Below are positions 25,506 through 33,084 of a DNA stretch of 64,000 nucleotides, piece by piece (position 1 is the stretch's first letter; each line of letters starts with the position of its first letter). Source of the DNA: CAIVAT01 sp049317265 (GTDB lineage Bacteria; Bacteroidota; Bacteroidia; Bacteroidales; FEN-979). The DNA lies in the NCBI GenBank assembly GCA_049317265.1, contig JBMOIP010000006.1:72106-136105 (forward strand), given 5' to 3'. A program made the translations under genes and the position numbers. Below the pieces are notes generated by a model that saw only the letters and a list, made by a program, of their open reading frames with translations, had not been told where the DNA came from and made no database searches.

Positions 25506-26765
25506 ATGAACCAGGACATTGCCATAAAGGCAGAACATATTTCGAAAAGCTTTGAGATCCCCCAGGAGCGGAGAAACAGCATCAGGGAGAGGGTGATTGA
25601 TTTTCGCAAAAAAACGACCTTTGAAAAATACAATGCCCTTGAAGATGTTTCCCTGGAGATCAGAAGGGGTGAGTTTTTTGGGGTCATCGGCAGAAATGGA
25701 AGTGGAAAATCGACGCTGCTGAAGATTCTTGCTGGAATCTATTCCGCTGATACCGGATCGGTAACCGTGAACGGACAAATTTCACCATTTCTTGAACTGG
25801 GTGTTGGATTTAACCCGGAGTTGTCGGGAAAGGACAACATCTTTTTAAATGGCACCATCCTCGGGCTCACCTTCAAAGAGATTGAGAAAAAGTATCCTAA
25901 GATTATTGAATTTTCTGAATTGGAGAGGTTTATTCACCTTAAGGTGAAAAACTACTCTAGCGGAATGCAGGTCAGGCTTGCCTTTTCGGTAGCCATTCAC
26001 GCAAACAAGGAGATTTTGCTGATGGATGAGGTATTGGCCGTAGGGGATAGCAACTTCCAGTCCAAATGTCTCACAGAATTTATCAATTTCAAGCACCAGA
26101 ATAAGACAATTGTCCTGGTTACCCACGATTTGGGGGTTGCCCAGAAGTATTGCGACCGGGTAATGCTCCTGAGGGGAGGTAAAGTGGTAATCACTGGAAA
26201 TTCGAAGGATGTCGCCTCCGAATACCTCAAGCAAAACATGTCGGATGAAGAGTTGAGGATTTATCAAAAGGCTCAAGCCCAGGCAAAAGAGGCAGAAAAA
26301 ATCGCCATAACCGACCTGAACATCGATCCGATCCTGATTGATAAAAACAAACTTGTTAAGACGGCCACCATTGATAATATTGAGTTCCTGGATGAAAACA
26401 GGAATCCGAAAAATATTTTCAAAACCGGAGATGACATGGTGGTAAGAATATGGTTTTCGAAAAACGGAGAGGTTGAACGGCTGAATTTCGGGGTGGCGAT
26501 CTATTCGTTGGAGGACTATTATATTTTCGGCATCAACACCCTGTTAGATAACCTGGATACACGCAAATACCTGGAGAAAGGGTATTTCGATGTTCACTAC
26601 CGGAAAATAAACCTGGGAACCAATAAGTATTATATCCGGGCTGGTATTTATGAAGATAAAGTAGAGAAGCTGGTGGATTTTGTGGACCAGTCGAAGGAAT
26701 ATTTCCAGGTCCAGGCATTTAACCTGAACACGGGGATTGTCCACCTGGATTATGAGTGGGTCTGA
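25506..26765 (+). CDS. Polysaccharide ABC exporter ATPase with C-terminal recognition domain (Wzt-like)
   Basis: A 419-residue protein. Residues 1-245 form the ATPase: Walker A GRNGSGKST (62-70), signature YSSGMQVRLAF (150-160), Walker B LLMDE (171-175) and switch His207. The TagH/Wzt branch is indicated by LEDVSLEIRRGEFFGVIG. Residues about 290-419 are a beta-sandwich extension as in Wzt proteins of E. coli O8/O9a, which bind the modified non-reducing end of the glycan and gate export. This implies a polymer whose end carries a cap, such as a methyl, phosphate or sulfate group. It is the second gene of the export operon. Confidence 0.9.
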   Translation: MNQDIAIKAEHISKSFEIPQERRNSIRERVIDFRKKTTFEKYNALEDVSLEIRRGEFFGVIGRNGSGKSTLLKILAGIYSADTGSVTVNGQISPFLELGVGFNPELSGKDNIFLNGTILGLTFKEIEKKYPKIIEFSELERFIHLKVKNYSSGMQVRLAFSVAIHANKEILLMDEVLAVGDSNFQSKCLTEFINFKHQNKTIVLVTHDLGVAQKYCDRVMLLRGGKVVITGNSKDVASEYLKQNMSDEELRIYQKAQAQAKEAEKIAITDLNIDPILIDKNKLVKTATIDNIEFLDENRNPKNIFKTGDDMVVRIWFSKNGEVERLNFGVAIYSLEDYYIFGINTLLDNLDTRKYLEKGYFDVHYRKINLGTNKYYIRAGIYEDKVEKLVDFVDQSKEYFQVQAFNLNTGIVHLDYEWV

Positions 26766-26823
26766 TAACTGCAATTTGCCAAGTCAATAAGCATAGTAAC
26801 AATTAAAATCAGGAGAAACAGAG

Positions 26824-27750
26824 ATGAAATCGAACAAAAAGCTTGTAACAATCGCAATGATAATAGTCGTTGTTATCGCCCTTGCCGCTGCCGCATTCTA
26901 TTTTTTCAGCAGAAATTCAAAGGTTGAAGGGGAAGCAACCCTTGTAAAGATGGAGTTGCCGGCCGCTACAGATAACCTCAAGATGTCACTGGATGTGATT
27001 AAGGTTGAAAAGATCAAAGGCAAGGATGTGTTAACAATTAAAGGATGGGTTTTCAAGCAAAATGGCACAGAGAAGAAACGTGACGGGTTCATTGTTTTAA
27101 AATCACCTGCCAGCACGCTTATTTTTGATATTGAGAAGGATAACGTACCCAGGGCAGATGTTTCCAAGTATTTCCAGATGGATGCCACACTTCAGAACCT
27201 GGGTGTTGAAATGGCCATCCCACTGAAGGATCTCGAGGATAACACCTACCAGGTTGGTTTTATCCTGGCCGATGATGCAGGAAAAAACTTCATGATGGGA
27301 ACCAAGAGCATAGCGTTGGCGAACGGCGCCGTTACCATTACGGATTTGAAGCAAGCTGACAATAAACCAACTACAAACAAGGTAACCATATCGATAAAGC
27401 CGCCTACCGCGAAAATCAAGTATGGTTATGACAACATCAACCTGTCGGGGAATATATTAACGATTGCCGGATGGGGATTCATCCAGGGAACCAATACCGA
27501 TAATCTGAAATCATATATCGTGTTGACCAAGAACGACACTGCAACGATCTTTTCAGTTGAGAAACGGATCAGGAAAGATGTCTCAAACACTTATAAAGAC
27601 ACAAAACTGAACTATGATTCATCAGGGTTCTTTACCACGATTAAGACGGAAGAGATGAAACCAGGGCACTACCGCATAGGTTACTATCTCGTGAAAGGTG
27701 ATCAGATCGGAATGGTATATCCCGACAAGTTCGTCGATATCGGCAAATAG
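26824..27750 (+). CDS. Membrane-anchored protein with duplicated GW-type beta domain
   Basis: A 308-residue protein with a single N-terminal helix (residues 7-28) as a signal anchor. The extracytoplasmic part holds two related domains of about 115 residues. Domain 1 contains VLTIKGWVFKQNGTEKK, FIVLKSPASTLIFDIEK and YQVGFILADD. Domain 2 contains ILTIAGWGFIQGTNTDN, YIVLTKNDTATIFSVEK and YRIGYYLVKGD. The shared order (strand-GWxF, IVL, IF-EK, Y-x-GF/YI/L) points to an internal duplication of a beta sandwich, perhaps glycan-binding. It lies between the ABC ATPase and the sulfatase-like transferase, 2 bases before the latter, suggesting tight coupling. No named family was recognised. Confidence 0.65.
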   Translation: MKSNKKLVTIAMIIVVVIALAAAAFYFFSRNSKVEGEATLVKMELPAATDNLKMSLDVIKVEKIKGKDVLTIKGWVFKQNGTEKKRDGFIVLKSPASTLIFDIEKDNVPRADVSKYFQMDATLQNLGVEMAIPLKDLEDNTYQVGFILADDAGKNFMMGTKSIALANGAVTITDLKQADNKPTTNKVTISIKPPTAKIKYGYDNINLSGNILTIAGWGFIQGTNTDNLKSYIVLTKNDTATIFSVEKRIRKDVSNTYKDTKLNYDSSGFFTTIKTEEMKPGHYRIGYYLVKGDQIGMVYPDKFVDIGK

Positions 27751-27752
27751 TA

Positions 27753-29903
27753 ATGACGAAATTTCCCAGGCTTTTTCTCCTGACCGTTGCAAGTACGCTT
27801 CCATTTATGCTGTTTGTGGTTGCGCCACTCTCCTTTTTTTTTGGGAATATCAATGAGATTGCCTTCGATCTTGATGAGGTGGCGCTGCCTGTAGCCGGGT
27901 TGCTCATTGCTTCTTCCATCTTTTTGTTCCTGGTACTCCTCCTTCTCGGCAGATGGCCCAAGGCCTCGGGTATCGTTTCGGGAGTACTGGTAGGTTTGGC
28001 TGCAGCTATTTGGGTTCAAAGCCAACTGCTTGTGATCAAACTTGGACAGTTTAACGGCCGGCAAATCGACTGGAGCAAGTGGACCGGCCGCATGGTAATT
28101 GGAGGGATTGTATGGATTATCGTAATCGGGTTAATTATCTTCCTGTTTCATAAGGGAAACAAGAGGAACCTGAAAATGGTCATTACCGCTGTCTTTTCAC
28201 TTGGAATTCTCTCTGTGTTAAGCAGTTTCATGATTGCGCCCAAGAGTACTCAAAAGCATGCGGGTGGAGAGGATTATAAAGACCTGTTTAATTTTCATCC
28301 CGAGAACAATGTACTTGTTCTGATTCTGGATGCTTTTCAGTCGGATTATTTTAATTCAATCATCAAGAACCAGCCTCAGGAGGTTAGTGAACTCGACGGG
28401 TTTACCTTTTACCGAAATACAGTCAGCCGTTACCCGAGTACCATGGGAAGCCTTCCTTCGATCATGACGGGTGCAATATATAGAAACCAGATGCCTTTTC
28501 CTGAATTCATCGCATCATCGAGGGAGAAGTTCGGACTTGTACGGGCATTTAAAAACAAATCATATACCACCCATTTTGCAGGATTGGAAGGCACCTACCC
28601 ATTGGCCATGTCGATGCAGCGGATCGTTGACAAGTACAGTTCAGACAGGGTGAGCCCTGTTTATGAGTACCTTGATTATGGGGCCTTTCGTGCATTGCCT
28701 ACCTTTTTAAAGAGAGCGGTTTATAATAACGGGAATTGGTTTCTCTCAGCAGTTGTAAGGAAAAATTATCCGCCGGGGGACCATGGAACAGACTTGCGTT
28801 TTTTGGAGTTGCTGGAACAGCGGGTTTCTGTTAACCCGGTATCAAAAGGTTCGTTTAAAATCCTTCATTTCTGTTTTCCTCATCCGCCCCTGAATGTGGA
28901 TGAAAACCTCCGGTACGAACCCAGGCTGGCTGGAGAAAACGGATATGCACGGCAGGCACGGGGGGCGATCAAACTGGCATCTGAGATACTAAAGTTGCTT
29001 AAGGATAAAGGGATTTATGACAACACTGAGATTGTTATTATGTCGGATCATGGCACCTGGGAATACTTGCCGGCAGAACAGGTGGTGACCGACAGTGTTG
29101 CCTTGAGTGAAATTCCAACCAAAGTACAGAGTTCATCTCATGCTTTGCTTTTATATAAGCCAGCCATATCGAAAGGGAACCTGATCGTCAATGATCTCCC
29201 CCTGGAAACGACCGACCTTTCCTGTATACTGGGATTAGAGAATAACAACAATGATTGCAGCGGGTTTATTCAGGCCAAATCAGGTGAAAACAGGAGAAGA
29301 ACTTTTTACTTTTATGAATGGGTGGATGAAGATTACCAGCGGGAATATCTGCCTGACATGAATGAGTATGTTATTGAAGGTCATGCCTATGCGCGAGCCA
29401 GTTATCAGCAGGGAGGATCTTTTCCAACACCCAGACACAAGAAGGAGATGGAGGCACGTTCCCTTTATACTGTGCTGAAGGAGATCAGTTTTAGTGCCGA
29501 AGGCAACAAAAAAGCTGAAGATTATCTCATCTTTGGCTGGAGCTATCCTGAAGATGGCCACCGGTGGTCGGATGGACAGATGGCCGTGATGTCGGTCGAC
29601 CTGGGAAAACCTCCCGAAAACGACCTGATGTTGAGGTTATGGGGCGACGGATATTATGACCCTCGGAAAAATGAGTTCCAGAGGGTGAAAGTAGTTATAA
29701 ATGGTCAAAAAGTTGCCCTCTGGAACATGACACATGAAGGGGTGTATGAGGCACCTTTCAAGGCCACTTCAGCTCCCGACGGCAAACTGCACATCGTTTT
29801 CAAAATGAGTAACCATGCCAATGCGCAATTGCCTGAAAATGCTAAGGATCCCAGGGAATTTGGATTGATGGTGAAACGGATGGTGATCCAGGAGAGGAAA
29901 TAG
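27753..29903 (+). CDS. Membrane-anchored alkaline phosphatase superfamily transferase, paralog 2
   Basis: A 716-residue protein with the same architecture as the one at 10827: about five N-terminal helices, an extracytoplasmic catalytic domain and a C-terminal beta-rich domain (IFGWSYPEDGHRWSDG). Catalytic elements are VLVLILDAFQSDYF, YPSTMGSLPSIMTG with Thr230 at the nucleophile position, and EIVIMSDHGTWE. Similarity to paralog 1 extends along nearly the whole chain (for example QSQLLVIKLGQFNGRQIDWS). Thr at the nucleophile position favours a phospho-group transferase or phosphatase. Its start is 3 bases after the GW-domain gene stop, so the two probably form a unit in the envelope. Donor and acceptor are unknown. 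Confidence 0.8.
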   Translation: MTKFPRLFLLTVASTLPFMLFVVAPLSFFFGNINEIAFDLDEVALPVAGLLIASSIFLFLVLLLLGRWPKASGIVSGVLVGLAAAIWVQSQLLVIKLGQFNGRQIDWSKWTGRMVIGGIVWIIVIGLIIFLFHKGNKRNLKMVITAVFSLGILSVLSSFMIAPKSTQKHAGGEDYKDLFNFHPENNVLVLILDAFQSDYFNSIIKNQPQEVSELDGFTFYRNTVSRYPSTMGSLPSIMTGAIYRNQMPFPEFIASSREKFGLVRAFKNKSYTTHFAGLEGTYPLAMSMQRIVDKYSSDRVSPVYEYLDYGAFRALPTFLKRAVYNNGNWFLSAVVRKNYPPGDHGTDLRFLELLEQRVSVNPVSKGSFKILHFCFPHPPLNVDENLRYEPRLAGENGYARQARGAIKLASEILKLLKDKGIYDNTEIVIMSDHGTWEYLPAEQVVTDSVALSEIPTKVQSSSHALLLYKPAISKGNLIVNDLPLETTDLSCILGLENNNNDCSGFIQAKSGENRRRTFYFYEWVDEDYQREYLPDMNEYVIEGHAYARASYQQGGSFPTPRHKKEMEARSLYTVLKEISFSAEGNKKAEDYLIFGWSYPEDGHRWSDGQMAVMSVDLGKPPENDLMLRLWGDGYYDPRKNEFQRVKVVINGQKVALWNMTHEGVYEAPFKATSAPDGKLHIVFKMSNHANAQLPENAKDPREFGLMVKRMVIQERK

Positions 29904-29921
29904 GGATTCAAAAAATAAAAG

Positions 29922-31295
29922 ATGCAAATCAAAGTACAGCAAAGTTCATTTCGCGATCCGAGCGGATTCCTTTTTCATGAGGACGGGCGACTACTCAGGC
30001 AGGTAAATGCCTGTTATAAGGATGACTATGAGTTATTGATGAGTTCCGGGCTCTTCCGGGAACTTGTCGGTAAAAAGCTCCTGATACCGCATACGGAAAT
30101 TACCGGACACCAGGGTGCTGATGGTAAGGCTTTTAAGGTCTTGGAGCCTGAAAGGGTCGCTTTCATCTCTTATCCCTATGAGTGGTCGTTTAGCCAGTTG
30201 AAAGCCGCTGCAGTGGTTACGCTGGAAATTCAAATCATCGCGCTCAGGCATGGAATGACCTTGAAGGACGCAACCGCCTACAATATCCAGTTTCATCATG
30301 GAAAGCCCATTTTTATTGACACGCTTTCATTTGACACCTATCGGGAGGGAAAACCCTGGGAGGCCTACAAACAGTTTTGCCAGCACTTTCTGGCGCCGCT
30401 TGCATTGATGAGCCATACCGATATCCGGCTGAACCAGCTGTTAAAAGTTTACATGGATGGTATTCCACTCGACCTGGCCAGCAAATTATTACCATTTAAA
30501 ACTAAAATGAGTTTCTCAACCCTGATGCATGTGCACCTGCATGCAAAAACGCAGACAAAATATGAAAGTAAAGGCAGCGCGGGAAAGAGCATTAAGATAA
30601 AACAGTCGAACCTGGAAGCATTGATAGTGAGCCTGCTGGGTGCCGTGAAAAAATTCAAGCTGATAGCACAAAACACGGAATGGGGAGAGTATTACACTTT
30701 TACCAATTATACCGACAGGTCATTTACCAGCAAAAAAGAGATCATTGGCAAATATGTAAAGGAGATCAACCCGTTGACTTTATGGGACCTGGGCGCCAAC
30801 AATGGTGAGTTCACCCGGATTGCTGCTGAACAGGGAGTGAATTGTGTCGCCTTTGACATAGATCCCCTGGCAGTTGATTCAAACTACAGGCATGTAACAA
30901 AGGAGCATATCGTCAATATTTTACCACTCGTAATGGATCTGACCAATCCAAGTCCCTCCATCGGGTGGAACAATGAGGAAAGGATGGGGTTCAAAGAGCG
31001 CCCATTACCGGATGCCGTGATAGCACTGGCCATCATACATCACCTGGCCATTTCCAATAACCTGCCATTCAATAAAATTGCTGGTTTTTTAAGTGAACTG
31101 AGCGAGAATCTGATCATTGAATTTGTGCCAAAATCAGATTCCCAGGTGAAAATACTGCTGGAATCGAGAAAAGACATCTTCGGTGCATATGATGAAGAGC
31201 ATTTCATCCGTGAATTTGAACTTTTTTTCAACATTCTTGGCAAAGAAAAGGTTATTGATTCGGAAAGGACGGTTTTTCGGATGAAAAGAAAGTAA
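29922..31295 (+). CDS. NoeA-like methyltransferase with N-terminal kinase-like domain
   Basis: A 457-residue two-part protein. The C-terminal half (about 280-430) is a class I SAM methyltransferase with LWDLGANNGEFTRIAAEQG and VAFDIDPLAVDSNY. The N-terminal half has LKDATAYNIQFHHGKPIFID: Asp116, Asn121 and Asp133 have nearly the spacing of the catalytic-loop Asp, Asn and DFG Asp of protein kinase-fold enzymes. Related proteins are annotated as nodulation protein NoeA-like in other bacteria. A kinase-methyltransferase pairing is known from WbdD, which caps O-antigen with methyl-phosphate and stops elongation. By analogy this protein may cap the glycan that Wzt recognises, but that is inference. 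Confidence 0.7.
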   Translation: MQIKVQQSSFRDPSGFLFHEDGRLLRQVNACYKDDYELLMSSGLFRELVGKKLLIPHTEITGHQGADGKAFKVLEPERVAFISYPYEWSFSQLKAAAVVTLEIQIIALRHGMTLKDATAYNIQFHHGKPIFIDTLSFDTYREGKPWEAYKQFCQHFLAPLALMSHTDIRLNQLLKVYMDGIPLDLASKLLPFKTKMSFSTLMHVHLHAKTQTKYESKGSAGKSIKIKQSNLEALIVSLLGAVKKFKLIAQNTEWGEYYTFTNYTDRSFTSKKEIIGKYVKEINPLTLWDLGANNGEFTRIAAEQGVNCVAFDIDPLAVDSNYRHVTKEHIVNILPLVMDLTNPSPSIGWNNEERMGFKERPLPDAVIALAIIHHLAISNNLPFNKIAGFLSELSENLIIEFVPKSDSQVKILLESRKDIFGAYDEEHFIREFELFFNILGKEKVIDSERTVFRMKRK

Positions 31296-31307
31296 AGTTT
31301 GCTTATT

Positions 31308-31335
31308 TTTGCATAAAATATCTTTATTATATTTG
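31308..31335 (+). promoter_or_regulatory. Possible promoter before the YIDPGTGS gene
   Basis: TTTG (31308-31311) and TATATTTG (31328-31335) are separated by 16 bases, shorter than the usual 19-21. The -7 box is good. It may give separate transcription of the microprotein and yidC-like genes. Confidence 0.4.
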
Positions 31336-31369
31336 GAGTTAAATTATTGTTAATTTTATTTTAAATAAA

Positions 31370-31579
31370 TTGAATAAACCGCTTATTACCTTCGTCTTAA
31401 ACATCCTGGTGTACATTGATCCGGGAACAGGCAGCATTATTTTACAGGCGCTTGTTGCCAGCGTTGTGGGCGCTGCAATCGCTGTTAAATTGTTCTGGCA
31501 CCGGATTCTTAAGTTTTTAGGATTACGAAAAGGGGTAGAAACTGATATTACAGGTAAACCCGGTGACGACAAAAAGTAA
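31370..31579 (+). CDS. YIDPGTGS small membrane protein
   Basis: A 69-residue protein from a TTG start, or 56 residues if the GTG at 31409 (directly before YIDPGTGS) is used. The second choice fits relatives I recall that begin M-YIDPGTGS. The sequence is YIDPGTGSIILQALVASVVG, then a continued hydrophobic helix, KLFWHRILKF and a charged tail ending in GDDKK. Such short proteins appear next to exopolysaccharide genes and sulfatase-like transferases in several phyla, with no established function. Here it lies between the NoeA-like gene and a YidC paralog that could insert it. It was kept because of the conserved motif and genomic context. Confidence 0.7.
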   Translation: MNKPLITFVLNILVYIDPGTGSIILQALVASVVGAAIAVKLFWHRILKFLGLRKGVETDITGKPGDDKK

Positions 31580-31604
31580 ATTCCCTGTGAACTTTAACTC
31601 TGGC

Positions 31605-32405
31605 ATGACAAGGCTGCTGTTTTTAACAGTGGTCTTTTTGTTTTTATCAAACCTCCTATCAGCGGGTCCTGTAAGTGAGAATCCCGTGATGTTTTCAGGC
31701 ATGTGGGAATGGATGAGATGGTTGTGCTTTGGTTTGCTTTACCTGCTGTCATTCATTCACAAGTTAGTGCCGGACTGGGGTACCTCCATCATCGTATTGG
31801 CGTTGATTGTGAGAATTGCCCTTTACCCGCTATCAAGGAAAGCCATGATCAGCCAGAAGCGGTTTGTCGATGCCCAAAAGCTGATGTCGCCGGAGTTGAA
31901 GGAGATCAAAAACACTTATAAAGGAGGTGAACAGAGTGAGCGAATTCTCCAGTTGTATAAGAAGTATAAGGTCAGTCCCATTGCCGGGCTTAAGCCGTTG
32001 GGTATCGTACTGCTGCAGCTTCCTATCCTGATCGCACTATTTCAGGTATTGGGTGAGGCGCCTGAGTTGCAGGGAGCCGGATTTTTATGGATTGAATCCC
32101 TTGCTGCACCGGATAAACTTTTTTCTTTTGGCTTCAACATTCCACTGTTGGGAAGTTATTTCAATGTTCTCCCGGTGCTGATGTCGGTCTTTACCCTGTT
32201 GTCGTTCAAACTGGCGCCTACTCCAACAGCTGAAAAGAAGGAACAGCGTGTCCAGCTTCTTTTTCTGATCGGTATGACCCTGATGTTTTTCTTCCTCTTC
32301 TATTCATTTCCTGCAGGGATGGTGTTGTATTGGACTTTCGCCAACATTTTCCACATTGTTCAATACCGGATCATGGTCAGGGTGAAGAAAGACAAGCAAA
32401 ATTAA
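31605..32405 (+). CDS. Short YidC/Oxa1-family membrane insertase paralog
   Basis: A 266-residue member of the YidC/Oxa1/Alb3 family. From the ATG at 31605 it has a signal sequence (MTRLLFLTVVFLFLSNLLSA). A GTG at 31563 overlaps the preceding gene and is less likely. The core contains the conserved hydrophilic-groove arginine (LALIVRIALYPLS, Arg70), a cytoplasmic hairpin (KLMSPELKEIKNTYKGG) and LQLPILIALFQVL. The end (FYSFPAGMVLYWTFANIFHI) is typical of the family. The large periplasmic P1 domain usual in Gram-negative YidC is absent, so this is probably not the housekeeping copy. It sits 25 bases after the YIDPGTGS gene and may serve insertion of proteins of this locus. Confidence 0.88.
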   Translation: MTRLLFLTVVFLFLSNLLSAGPVSENPVMFSGMWEWMRWLCFGLLYLLSFIHKLVPDWGTSIIVLALIVRIALYPLSRKAMISQKRFVDAQKLMSPELKEIKNTYKGGEQSERILQLYKKYKVSPIAGLKPLGIVLLQLPILIALFQVLGEAPELQGAGFLWIESLAAPDKLFSFGFNIPLLGSYFNVLPVLMSVFTLLSFKLAPTPTAEKKEQRVQLLFLIGMTLMFFFLFYSFPAGMVLYWTFANIFHIVQYRIMVRVKKDKQN

Positions 32406-32416
32406 CCCGAAAAGAG

Positions 32417-32956
32417 ATGCCAACCTACATTGCCATATTGCGCGGAATCAATGTCAGCGGCCATAAGCTGATAAAAATGAAAGCGTTACAGGAGATGTTT
32501 GAGCACCTGGGATTCAGCAGGGTGAGAACGTATATTCAAAGCGGGAATGTGGCGTTTGAAAGTACATTGGAGGAGACAGAAAAACTGGAGAAAATCATAT
32601 CGGACGGAATCCAGGAGCATTTTAGTTTTGTAGTGCCAGTCATCGTATTAACAGGTATTGAACTAAGACACATTTCGGAAAACAATAAGTTCGTAGCAGA
32701 CAGGGGAGAAGATCAAACGAAACTTCATGTCACCATCCTTTCTGCAGCACCCCAGGGAAATCTGATAGAAGCCATTCCAGCAAAGGATTTTCTGCCGGAT
32801 GAATATTATGTAACCGGTAAAACTGTTTACCTGTTCTGCCCTCAAGGCTATGGTAACACCAAACTGAGCAACAATTTTTTCGAAAAGAAATTAAAAGTTC
32901 AGGCCACCACACGCAACTGGAAAACCATCCTCGAACTCGTTAAACTCAGTGACTAA
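32417..32956 (+). CDS. DUF1697 family protein
   Basis: A 179-residue protein. The ATG at 32417 gives the family-typical N-terminus (MPTYIAILRGINVSGHKLIK), so the upstream in-frame ATG inside the yidC-like gene is rejected. Other family features are YIQSGNVAFES and YFCPQGYGNTKLS-like sequence near the end (YLFCPQGYGNTKLSNNFFE). DUF1697 proteins are small cytoplasmic proteins of unknown function found widely in bacteria. It starts 11 bases after the yidC-like stop and may be a passenger in that transcript. An octamer repeat follows its stop codon. Confidence 0.88.
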   Translation: MPTYIAILRGINVSGHKLIKMKALQEMFEHLGFSRVRTYIQSGNVAFESTLEETEKLEKIISDGIQEHFSFVVPVIVLTGIELRHISENNKFVADRGEDQTKLHVTILSAAPQGNLIEAIPAKDFLPDEYYVTGKTVYLFCPQGYGNTKLSNNFFEKKLKVQATTRNWKTILELVKLSD

Positions 32957-32959
32957 CCC

Positions 32960-33047
32960 GTCCGCCCGTCCGCCCGTCCGCCCGTCCACTTGTCCGCTTG
33001 TCCGCTTGTCCCCTTGTCCCCTTGTCCCCTTGTCCACTTGTCCACTT
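32960..33047. repeat. Octamer tandem repeat GTCCNCYY, copy C
   Basis: Eleven 8-base units in four variant blocks (GTCCGCCC, GTCCACTT, GTCCGCTT, GTCCCCTT), starting 3 bases after the DUF1697 stop codon. The last units run into the promoter of the next gene. Variant blocks suggest expansion by slippage. Confidence 0.93.
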
Positions 33048-33067
33048 TTCTAATAATCGTACCTTTG
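33038..33067 (+). promoter_or_regulatory. Predicted promoter of the PQQ-like propeller gene
   Basis: TTG (33038-33040), a 19-base spacer and TACCTTTG (33060-33067) fit the Bacteroidetes promoter well. The -33 element lies inside the last octamer unit (CTTGTCCA). The ATG follows 17 bases after the -7 box. Confidence 0.55.
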
Positions 33068-33084
33068 CCTCAAACAACAATTCC

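Noticed and set aside
32330..32416. Upstream in-frame start for the DUF1697 gene
   Set aside because: It would lie inside the yidC-like gene, and the family-typical N-terminus begins at 32417.
32998..33084. Upstream start for the propeller gene
   Set aside because: It would translate the octamer repeat and place the signal peptide internally. The ATG at 33085 gives a normal signal peptide after a promoter.
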